DNA of 5,551 nt, taken from Chitinophagaceae bacterium (GTDB lineage Bacteria > Bacteroidota > Bacteroidia > Chitinophagales > Chitinophagaceae). The notes beneath the pieces are model-generated. The model worked only from the letters and a program-made list of their open reading frames with translations. It did not search any database and was not told the origin of the DNA. The stretch lies in assembly GCA_009996555.1 (NCBI GenBank), contig JAACZX010000551.1, forward strand, positions 1-5,551, in the 5' to 3' direction. Of this stretch, positions 1 through 5,551 are shown piece after piece. The translations under genes and the position numbers were made by a program. The first letter of the stretch is position 1. Each line of letters opens with the position of its first letter.

Positions 1-474
1 AATATTATAAGCATAAGCCCTGAAAAATTTAGCTTCACCATTGATGCTGTTCTTATTAGCGGCTGTCATTGCCCCTGTGTTACCACTTTCAATGGTCTTG
101 ATAATAATGTTGGCATTATTGATCATACGGTATGCCCAGCTCCATGTAAAAGAAGCGGCACCATCAGTTGCAATAAGCTGTGTGTAATCGTAATAAGGAA
201 TTTCAATTCCCTGGCGTTGTGTAGGAGGAACCAAAGCAATATCTGTTCCTGCATGCCATACACTTGGCCAGCCTTGCGGATCGCTGTAGCTAAAGAACGT
301 ACTCAAATGATTATGCATCCCGATTACAGACGCTTCAAAACCCAATGAATCATTCAGCGTTTGAGGTGAATAAGCCGAATACACCTTCTCATCGAGGTAT
401 GTTTTTTTGCAGGCACTCAACATCAATAAACAACCCGCAAGAACAGACGATATAATTAAATTTATTTTCTTCAT
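1..474 (-). CDS. SusD/RagB-family glycan-binding lipoprotein, N-terminal part (3' end outside window)
   Basis: The reading frame opens with ATG at 474 and stays open for 158 codons to the window edge. SusD-family proteins are usually about 500-600 aa, so roughly a third is visible. Residues 1-22 form a lipoprotein signal peptide: MKK, a hydrophobic stretch, then the lipobox LSAC with the lipidated cysteine at 22, followed by KKTYLDE. Family-like segments follow: GFEASVIGMHNHL near 45-57, YRMINNANIIIKTIE near 115-129, and the helix NGEAKFFRAYAYNI at 145-158, matching the conserved EA-F-RAYAY helix of SusD proteins. Known role of the family: an outer-membrane, surface-exposed lipoprotein that caps the SusC barrel and binds the glycan before import. 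It starts 23 bp after the susC stop on the same strand, so the two are almost certainly co-transcribed and form one complex. Family assignment is secure; the ligand cannot be read from this fragment. Confidence 0.93.
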   Translation of the reverse strand, partial: MKKINLIISSVLAGCLLMLSACKKTYLDEKVYSAYSPQTLNDSLGFEASVIGMHNHLSTFFSYSDPQGWPSVWHAGTDIALVPPTQRQGIEIPYYDYTQLIATDGAASFTWSWAYRMINNANIIIKTIESGNTGAMTAANKNSINGEAKFFRAYAYNI

Positions 475-497
475 TTTAGTAATTTTTTAATGGCCCA
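475..497 (-). promoter_or_regulatory. susC-susD junction with SD-less, A-rich start region
   Basis: The 23 bp between the susC stop (TAA, 498-500) and the susD ATG (474) contain no purine-rich Shine-Dalgarno sequence. On the minus strand the ATG is preceded by ATTAAAAAATTACTAAA, with A at -3 and -6. Weak or absent SD sites with A-rich leaders are common in Bacteroidota. There is no room for a terminator or promoter, which supports one susC-susD transcript. Confidence 0.4.
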
Positions 498-3461
498 TTA
501 ACGGAGTGTTACATTTAAACCAAATACGAATTGCCTTGTAATAGGATAATTGTTTGTCCAGTCGCCTGAGCCCCTGAATGAATAGTTATGTTCAGGATCC
601 CAGCCAATCCAGTTTGTAAACGTGTACAGGTTTCTGCCACTTACATAAGCAGTTAAACTTCCCAGCTTAATTTTATCCAGCACATTTTTACCGAAGGTGT
701 AACTGAGCGATATGTCCTTGATTCTTGTAAAGCTGTTATCGGATGCATAGCCGTAACCTTTTGTATTAGTATATGCGAGCGATGGTCTGGTATTGCTTTT
801 ATTGGCAGCAGTCCAATAACCTGTTTCCACAGGAATATTCATCCGTCCAGCTTCATCAGCATATGTAAGTGTAACGTTGTTTTTAATTGCACCCTGTACT
901 GTTTGAATAAACACAGTAAGGCTTAAATTTTTGTAGGAGAACGTATTGATTAAACCACCTGTCCATTTGGGAGCAGTTTGTCCAAGAATAATACGATCGT
1001 TACCATCAACTTTCTTATCGCCATTTGTATCCGCAAACTTCAGATCACCAGGCTTAGCACCTGCATCCCAACCTGTAGGGTCTTCTCCAACCTGCCAAAC
1101 TCCAACCATCTTATAATCATAGATCACACCAATTGGCTGGCCAATGAACCACCTGTTACCCAAATCATCTTTTTTATCGCCATACAGATCGATGAGTCTG
1201 TTTTTGTTTGATGCAAAGTTTGCAGTGGTTTGCCATTTGAAATCTTTGGCAGAGATGTTATCGGAATTGATGACGATATCAACCCCACGGTTTTGGGTGA
1301 TACCAAGATTATCGAAGATATTGCTGTAACCTGTGATAATAGGAAGGTTGCGACGAAGAATGATATCATTCGTTCTTGTATTATAAAAATCAACAGAGCC
1401 GGTGAGGCGGTTATTCAACAGCCCAAAGTCAATACCTACGTTAAATGTTTTAGATGTTTCCCAATGGAGATTTGCATTGCCGAGATTACTTGCCAATACC
1501 CCGATTGTACTTACACCAGAGAAAGGATAACGAACAGATGCATCGGTAGTAACAGTTCCATACACACCAATTGCTTCGTTACCTGTATGTCCGTATGATG
1601 TGCGGAGTTTCAGGTTGTTGATGAATTTTGCTTTACCCATGAAACTTTCATTGCTAATATTCCATGCAAGTGCAACGGAGGGGAAAACACCGTATTTAGA
1701 TGTATTTGCTCCCATTACTGACGAACCATCACGACGTGCAGTTACGGTTAACAGGTATTTGCTGTTATAGGTATAATTAACCCTTGCCATTTGCGATGCA
1801 ATGTTATACCTGTCCTGGTAAGAGCCTGAAGTTTGTGTTGCACCGGCACCAAGGTAACTTGAAGTGAAATACTTTCTTTGCTGGGCACTGTACAATCCTG
1901 TAAAATCCAAGTGATGTACACCAAAGTTTTTGGCGTAGGTCAGGATATTTTCAACTACCCAACTGTTTGTTTCAGAACTTGATGTACTTGCACTGCCAAT
2001 TGTATTATTGGCATTACGCCCCCTGTATGAGCCGGCACGTGTTGTAATATAATTTGTACCCACATTTAGCCTGTACTTCAGCCCCTTTAACACACCATTG
2101 AATTTTAATTCTGCATACGCATTGCCATTCAGGTTATTGCTTCTGTCAACTCTTTCTGTATTTAAACCCAGCATAGGGTTTTCATACAACAGTTCAGGAT
2201 TCATTGGAAAAATTTCATAGTTACCAGCTGCATTGCGAAGTGTTCCGTACGGACTCATTGCTGCCGCAAGGTAAAAGTTGGCTCTTCCTCCATCGTAGTT
2301 ATTGTTCGCATAGAACAATGATGTGCCAACCGATAAATAATCGGTAAGGTTCACATCCAGGTTTGAACGGACACTTGCTCTGTGATACTGATAACCTTTT
2401 ACCGCACCTAATTGCTTTAAGTATTCACCGGAAAGAAAATACTTGATATCTTTTGTGCCTCCGGAAATGCTTAAGTTATGATCCTGTATTACTCCTTGCC
2501 TTTTCACTTCATTCAACCAATCAACCGTTTTACCTGCATTGTAATTAGCAATTTCATAGGCATTCCATAATACTGTTTGTGGTGCAGTAGGTACCTGTGC
2601 TTTATAATCAGCATACTTCTGCACATACTGTTCAGGACTTAGTGGCGTTAGAGTTTGCACAACATTATCAACCCCTGTGTAGCCGCTGTAACGGATAACA
2701 GGTTTTCCTGTGGTACCTCTTTTTGTAGTGATGAGAATGACACCATTTGAACCATTCATTCCATAGATGGCAGTAGCTGATGCATCTTTCAATACTTCAA
2801 TAGAAGCAATATCGTTAGGATTGATATCATTTGTAATCCCCCCCGATTTATTAAAAGGAATTCCGTCAACAACAATAAGTGGCGATGTGTTTGCGGATAT
2901 AGAGTTCTGCCCCCTTACTAATATACCTGCCGAGCTGCCAGGAACAGATGAGCCCTGGCTGATGTTAACACCGGCTACAGAACCTTCAATTGCATGCAGC
3001 ACATTTGTAACAGGTAATCTTTCCAGGCGGCTCTTTGGCACAGAAACCACCGAACCGGTAACATCTGTACGTTTTTTTGTGCCGTAGCCCACAACTACAA
3101 CCTCGTTCAACTGTTTGTTGGTTGCAACAAGCCTGATTAGCACAATTTCATCCTGCTGGGAAACAATCACTTCAGCATCGGCATAACCGATACTGGTAAC
3201 CTGGAGCATGTTTCCTGCATCGGCCTTTATTTTAAAAGTCCCCTGCGCATCTGAAACAACAGAATTGTTTTTGCCTTTCACGGTTATTGTTGCCGCAGCA
3301 ACAGGTTCACCGGTTTCTGAATTGGTAATTACACCGCTCACTGTTTTGTCTTGTGCAGACAAACAAAATGGAAGTGTACATAATAAGATCAGAGTTAAAA
3401 AATGCCTTAGATTATTTTTCCGGAAGGCAGCCCGGAAAAAGCAGCAGTAGTTTTTTGCCAT
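498..3461 (-). CDS. SusC/RagA-family TonB-linked outer-membrane transporter
   Basis: Complete 987-aa protein, a normal length for the family. A signal peptide with a long basic n-region (K3, R10, R14, K15, R19) and hydrophobic core FLTLILLCTLPFCLSA probably ends at A36/Q37. Residues 38-115 form a CarboxypepD_reg-like beta-sandwich (VSGVITNSETGEPVAAATITVKG). A TonB-box-like segment NEVVVVGYG lies at 119-127. The plug spans about 130-250, with VRGQNSI, PLIVVDGIP and the SusC signature SIEVLKDASATAIYG at 220-234, ending ILITTKRG. The rest is the 22-strand-type barrel, closing with FVFGLNVTLR; the Leu-Arg end is slightly unusual because many homologues end in an aromatic residue. An EF-hand-like loop lies at 811-823. 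Known role: TonB/ExbBD-energised import of oligosaccharides or peptides with its SusD partner. There is no STN domain before the plug, so no sign of anti-sigma signalling. The ATG at 3461 is chosen because the next in-frame Met (85) would remove the signal peptide. Substrate unknown. Confidence 0.97.
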   Translation of the reverse strand: MAKNYCCFFRAAFRKNNLRHFLTLILLCTLPFCLSAQDKTVSGVITNSETGEPVAAATITVKGKNNSVVSDAQGTFKIKADAGNMLQVTSIGYADAEVIVSQQDEIVLIRLVATNKQLNEVVVVGYGTKKRTDVTGSVVSVPKSRLERLPVTNVLHAIEGSVAGVNISQGSSVPGSSAGILVRGQNSISANTSPLIVVDGIPFNKSGGITNDINPNDIASIEVLKDASATAIYGMNGSNGVILITTKRGTTGKPVIRYSGYTGVDNVVQTLTPLSPEQYVQKYADYKAQVPTAPQTVLWNAYEIANYNAGKTVDWLNEVKRQGVIQDHNLSISGGTKDIKYFLSGEYLKQLGAVKGYQYHRASVRSNLDVNLTDYLSVGTSLFYANNNYDGGRANFYLAAAMSPYGTLRNAAGNYEIFPMNPELLYENPMLGLNTERVDRSNNLNGNAYAELKFNGVLKGLKYRLNVGTNYITTRAGSYRGRNANNTIGSASTSSSETNSWVVENILTYAKNFGVHHLDFTGLYSAQQRKYFTSSYLGAGATQTSGSYQDRYNIASQMARVNYTYNSKYLLTVTARRDGSSVMGANTSKYGVFPSVALAWNISNESFMGKAKFINNLKLRTSYGHTGNEAIGVYGTVTTDASVRYPFSGVSTIGVLASNLGNANLHWETSKTFNVGIDFGLLNNRLTGSVDFYNTRTNDIILRRNLPIITGYSNIFDNLGITQNRGVDIVINSDNISAKDFKWQTTANFASNKNRLIDLYGDKKDDLGNRWFIGQPIGVIYDYKMVGVWQVGEDPTGWDAGAKPGDLKFADTNGDKKVDGNDRIILGQTAPKWTGGLINTFSYKNLSLTVFIQTVQGAIKNNVTLTYADEAGRMNIPVETGYWTAANKSNTRPSLAYTNTKGYGYASDNSFTRIKDISLSYTFGKNVLDKIKLGSLTAYVSGRNLYTFTNWIGWDPEHNYSFRGSGDWTNNYPITRQFVFGLNVTLR
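993..1031 (-). other. EF-hand/dockerin-like acidic loop in SusC
   Basis: SusC residues 811-823 read DTNGDKKVDGNDR, with acidic or polar side chains at positions 1, 3, 5, 9 and 12 of the loop, as in calcium-binding EF-hand and dockerin loops. The preceding PGDLKFA and following IILGQTAPKW are the usual SusC surroundings of this loop. Related loops recur in many SusC-family proteins, so this is a family trait. Calcium binding is an inference and is not shown by the sequence alone. Confidence 0.5.
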
Positions 3462-3477
3462 AATATGACAGCAATTG

Positions 3478-3485
3478 AAAATTTA
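3478..3485 (-). promoter_or_regulatory. susC -7 element candidate, proximal
   Basis: The minus strand reads TAAATTTT, matching five of six defined positions of the Bacteroidota -7 consensus TAnnTTTG. No TTTG -33 element is present at the right distance. Use of this site would give a leader of only about 10 nt and place the hairpin at 3492-3519 upstream of the transcript. The region is AT-rich, so a chance match is quite possible. Confidence 0.2.
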
Positions 3486-3519
3486 AAAAAACAGGCCACT
3501 ATCCTTATAGTTGAACCTG
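3485..3519 (-). terminator. Intrinsic-terminator-like hairpin with U7 tract ahead of susC
   Basis: On the minus strand CAGGTT (3519-3514) can pair with GGCCTG (3497-3492) using four Watson-Crick and two G-U pairs. After a 2-nt bulge (CA), ACTAT (3511-3507) pairs perfectly with ATAGT (3502-3498) around the tetraloop AAGG. Seven consecutive Ts (3491-3485) follow the stem directly. This is the architecture of a rho-independent terminator, and it works only for minus-strand transcription, since no T-tract follows on the plus strand. It lies 149 nt past the stop of the HTCS gene and 23 nt before the susC ATG. It may end HTCS transcripts, act as an attenuator in the susC leader, or both. The stem is modest in strength (bulge, G-U pairs, AT-rich upper part), so function is uncertain. 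Confidence 0.5.
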
Positions 3520-3523
3520 AATG

Positions 3524-3531
3524 AACATCTA
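3524..3531 (-). promoter_or_regulatory. susC -7 element candidate, distal
   Basis: The minus strand reads TAGATGTT, matching only four of six defined positions of TAnnTTTG. Its attraction is position: the nearest regulator repeat ends 28 nt upstream (3560), which would put the activator next to the -33 region, as expected for an activator-dependent promoter lacking a good -33 box. Transcription from here would begin just before or within the hairpin at 3492-3519. Confidence 0.2.
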
Positions 3532-3559
3532 AAATTGAAACAGTAATCTTGCTTTGAAA

Positions 3560-3575
3560 GGGGAAAAATTCGGAT
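3560..3575 (-). promoter_or_regulatory. Regulator-site repeat A (proximal to susC)
   Basis: The minus strand reads ATCCGAATTTTTCCCC. It matches repeat B at 14 of 16 positions, in the same orientation and exactly 21 bp away. It is probably a binding site for the AraC-type domain of the adjacent HTCS; this is inferred from position, direct-repeat form and helical phasing. Confidence 0.55.
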
Positions 3576-3580
3576 GATAA

Positions 3581-3596
3581 GGGGGTAAATTCGGAT
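3581..3596 (-). promoter_or_regulatory. Regulator-site repeat B (central)
   Basis: The minus strand reads ATCCGAATTTACCCCC, the best copy of the bipartite element TCCG-A-ATTTACCCC. Repeat A lies 21 bp downstream (two helical turns), and the ATTTACCCC core of repeat C lies 31 bp upstream (three turns). Same-face spacing of direct repeats fits cooperative binding by AraC-family dimers or oligomers. Confidence 0.55.
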
Positions 3597-3612
3597 TACA
3601 GGTCAAATAACA

Positions 3613-3628
3613 GGGGTAAATGGCCGGA
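3613..3628 (-). promoter_or_regulatory. Regulator-site repeat C (distal, degenerate)
   Basis: The minus strand reads TCCGGCCATTTACCCC. The nine-base ATTTACCCC core is identical to repeat B, and a TCCG half is also present but separated from the core by three bases instead of one. It ends 40 bp from the HTCS stop codon. It is weaker than A and B as a repeat, but both half-elements recur in the right order. Confidence 0.42.
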
Positions 3629-3667
3629 ATTGCCTTGTTTTTGTTTGTTTGAGAAGTAAGTAAGAAA

Positions 3668-5551
3668 CTAATCTTTTTTCACTTTTTCGTTGAGCTTATA
3701 GCTCTTACCAAGGCTTTTCCTGTACTTCTCAATGTACTCCGACGGCTTCATACCAAAGGTTTTGGTAAACTGTTCCCGGAAGTATTTGATGTCTTTGATG
3801 CCGACATAAAAAGCCGTTTCATTAATATTATAATCAGAGTTAATGAACAGCTCCGCAGCCTTTCGCAAACGGATAAAGCGGATAAAGGCATTGGCACTCT
3901 GGCCCGATATGGTTTTGATCTTTTTGTAGAGTTTGCTGTGGCTCATCCCCATTTCGCCTGCCAGCACCTGGATATTAAAATCATCACGGTCGAGGTTCTT
4001 TTCCACAGCGGCAATACAGGCATCGAGGAACTCTTTGTACTCGCCTGAAATGTTGAGGGTGTTTTCCTGGTGAGTGATTTCGTTATAAAAATACTTTTGC
4101 AGGTTTTCCTGTTTTTTAATGAGGCTCTTTACCCTTGCCACCAACATGTCTTTTTCAAACGGCTTGGTAATATAATCATCTGCGCCGTATTCAATCCCCA
4201 TTAACCTCGACTCTGGCGAAAAGCTGCCGGTAATTAATATGAATGGAATATGGCTGAGCGCCTGCGACTCCTTAACCGCTTTACAAAACTCAAGACCCGA
4301 CATTTTTTCCATCACCACATCGCTGATGATCACATCGGGCTGCAACTCTTTTGCCAGCTTTAGCCCCTCCTCTGCACTTTTTGCTTCGTGCACAATAAAA
4401 TCATTCCGGAATATCTGCAACATGTAATTGCGTAACTGCTCGTTATCGTCCGTTATAAGTATGGAGAGTTTTTCGCTCACCAGCGATTCAAGACCATCCG
4501 TTGTTTTTTTGGCGAAAGCGGATACGGGCTCCATGCCTTCGTCAATTTCTGACAGCAGCAGATTTTCATTACTTGTAGTACGTGGTTGTATGGTGGCCGA
4601 TCCAAAATGCTCTTTCCCTTTTTTTAAACGTATGGTAAACGTGGTTCCACCCTCTTCTTTACTGGTATAATGAATAGTACCATGATGATCTTCCACCAGC
4701 TGCTTCACCAGGTACAATCCAATACCAAATCCCGGCTTTACCGGAACGTTCTCTTCCTTAACCTGGTAAAACTTATCAAATATCTTCTGCCCCACATGCT
4801 CAGGTATACCCTGCCCGGTATCGCTTACATTTACCTGAACAGATGTTTCATCTTCAGTAATAGCAAAATGCACCCGCCCTTTTTCAGGAGTATATTTAAA
4901 GGCGTTCGACAGCAGATTGTAAAACACAATTTCCAACTTGGCTTTGTCAGCAAATATTTCCAGCAATTGATTACCTGAGCTGAACGAATATTCAATAAAA
5001 CGTGTTTTGGCCTGCTGCTTAAAATACAGGAATGCATCGTGACTAAGATCATGAATGTTTACAGATGACACCTGCAACGTTCCTGTTTCACTTTCCGTTT
5101 TCCTGAACAGCAGCAATTGATCCACCAGGCTTAGTAAGCGTCGTGCATTCCTGTACACCACATTCAACTCTTCTTTTTCTCCTGCTTTATCTTCCTGCTT
5201 CAACAGATCTTTTACCGGGTTAATGATCAGGGTAAGTGGCGTGCGAAACTCATGGGTGATATTTGTAAAAAAATGCTGACGCTTTTCGTTGATCTCTTTT
5301 TCCTTTTCAGCATTCAGTTCCGTGAGTTTTATTTTATACTTCAATTTTGTTTGTTGCAGCCTGTAACGGTAATACAGGTAAATAAGCGAAGCTGCTGCAG
5401 CTATATACAGAAAGTAAGCCAGCATACTTCTGTACCAGGGCGGCAAAATACTGATGGCCAAAACAGTTTCCTCCGGATTCCAATCGCCATTGGCATTTGT
5501 ACTTTTAATACGCAGCTTGTAATTGCCTTCGGTAATATTATTATAGTTGAT
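3668..5551 (-). CDS. Hybrid two-component system (HTCS) regulator, C-terminal part (5' end outside window)
   Basis: The frame is open from the window edge to TAG at 3668-3670, giving 627 visible residues (numbered from the edge). HTCS proteins are usually about 1300-1400 aa, so the periplasmic propeller repeats are missing here. Residues 1-38 are the end of a Y_Y_Y domain (NYKLRIKSTNANGDW, then ISILPPWYRS). A membrane helix lies at about 42-63, then a short coiled coil. The HisKA domain has the H-box THEFRTPL with phosphorylated His100. The HATPase domain has N216 (NLLSNAFKYTP), the G1 box DTGQGIP (D244) and the G2 box GFGIGLYL. A linker of about 50 residues leads to a receiver with acidic pair D368/D369, phosphoacceptor D411, T441 and K463. 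The AraC-type domain spans about 503-613, with helices near 530-550 and 576-600 (GIKDIKYFREQFTKTFGMKPSEY). All catalytic residues are present. Known role: an inner-membrane sensor that binds a glycan product in the periplasm and activates its PUL. The neighbouring susC is the likely target. Confidence 0.95.
   Translation of the reverse strand: MNYNNITEGNYKLRIKSTNANGDWNPEETVLAISILPPWYRSMLAYFLYIAAAASLIYLYYRYRLQQTKLKYKIKLTELNAEKEKEINEKRQHFFTNITHEFRTPLTLIINPVKDLLKQEDKAGEKEELNVVYRNARRLLSLVDQLLLFRKTESETGTLQVSSVNIHDLSHDAFLYFKQQAKTRFIEYSFSSGNQLLEIFADKAKLEIVFYNLLSNAFKYTPEKGRVHFAITEDETSVQVNVSDTGQGIPEHVGQKIFDKFYQVKEENVPVKPGFGIGLYLVKQLVEDHHGTIHYTSKEEGGTTFTIRLKKGKEHFGSATIQPRTTSNENLLLSEIDEGMEPVSAFAKKTTDGLESLVSEKLSILITDDNEQLRNYMLQIFRNDFIVHEAKSAEEGLKLAKELQPDVIISDVVMEKMSGLEFCKAVKESQALSHIPFILITGSFSPESRLMGIEYGADDYITKPFEKDMLVARVKSLIKKQENLQKYFYNEITHQENTLNISGEYKEFLDACIAAVEKNLDRDDFNIQVLAGEMGMSHSKLYKKIKTISGQSANAFIRFIRLRKAAELFINSDYNINETAFYVGIKDIKYFREQFTKTFGMKPSEYIEKYRKSLGKSYKLNEKVKKD

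Noticed and set aside
1230..1598. 122-codon open frame on the plus strand inside susC
   Set aside because: It is fully opposite a well-supported SusC barrel sequence, has no recognisable domain or signal, and its composition is that of an antisense shadow. The other plus-strand frames at 978-1211, 1144-1329, 2767-3087 and 3208-3450 are rejected for the same reason.
3473..3540. AATTGAAA present twice on the plus strand, exactly 60 bp apart (3473-3480 and 3533-3540)
   Set aside because: An 8-mer of A/T-rich sequence repeated once in an AT-rich intergenic region is expected by chance, and it does not share the TCCG/CCCC halves of the operator repeats.
3634..3667. Short simple repeats (gtttgttt, aagtaagtaag) just after the HTCS stop
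   Set aside because: Only two or three copies of a 4-bp unit each; this is low-complexity intergenic sequence without evidence of slippage or function.
3648..3676. Plus-strand promoter candidate (TTTG then TAATCTTT) that would read antisense into the HTCS gene
   Set aside because: The spacer is 17 bp, shorter than usual for Bacteroidota promoters, and the -7 element has two mismatches to TAnnTTTG. It is too weak to annotate.
4428..4978. Two adjacent plus-strand open frames (4428-4670 and 4670-4978) opposite the HTCS
   Set aside because: They lie opposite the HATPase, linker and receiver-start coding sequence, whose motifs are intact in the minus-strand frame. The translations show no family features, and the touching start/stop is coincidental.
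5459..5461. TTG as a possible start codon of a 597-aa HTCS protein
   Set aside because: The same frame remains open upstream to 5551 and encodes the typical end of a Y_Y_Y domain (NYKLRIKSTNANGDW), so the gene continues beyond the window. The TTG codon is an internal Leu in the sequence just before the membrane helix.

Overview
The window looks like part of a polysaccharide utilisation locus (PUL) from a Bacteroidota genome. Protein style (a HTCS ending in a VGIKDIKYFREQF-type AraC helix, the SusC/SusD pair, moderate GC, little use of Shine-Dalgarno sites) suggests the Chitinophagaceae/Sphingobacteriales side of the phylum. That placement is an inference from general resemblance, not from a marker gene.

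Layout: everything is on the minus strand, so the biological order runs from high to low coordinates. (1) 5551-3668: the C-terminal 627 residues of a hybrid two-component system (HTCS) regulator, truncated by the window edge. It runs from the end of the periplasmic Y_Y_Y domain through a membrane helix, histidine kinase, receiver and AraC-type DNA-binding domain. (2) 3667-3462: a 206-bp control region with three copies of a TCCG...ATTTACCCC element spaced by about two and three helical turns, followed by a terminator-like hairpin with a U7 tract and weak promoter candidates. (3) 3461-498: a complete SusC/RagA-type TonB-dependent outer-membrane transporter of 987 aa. (4) A 23-bp gap, then 474-1: the first 158 residues of a SusD-type surface lipoprotein, cut by the other window edge.

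How it works together (family knowledge plus inference): the HTCS senses a glycan breakdown product in the periplasm, relays phosphate to its own receiver, and probably activates susC-susD by binding the phased repeats just upstream of susC. SusD captures the glycan at the cell surface and SusC imports it using TonB energy. SusC has no N-terminal STN signalling domain, which fits control by the HTCS rather than by an ECF sigma/anti-sigma pair. No glycoside hydrolase or other enzyme is in view, so the substrate cannot be named.

The proteins are ordinary members of known families. The part most worth attention is the non-coding region between the regulator and susC: the phased bipartite repeats and the intrinsic-terminator-like hairpin.
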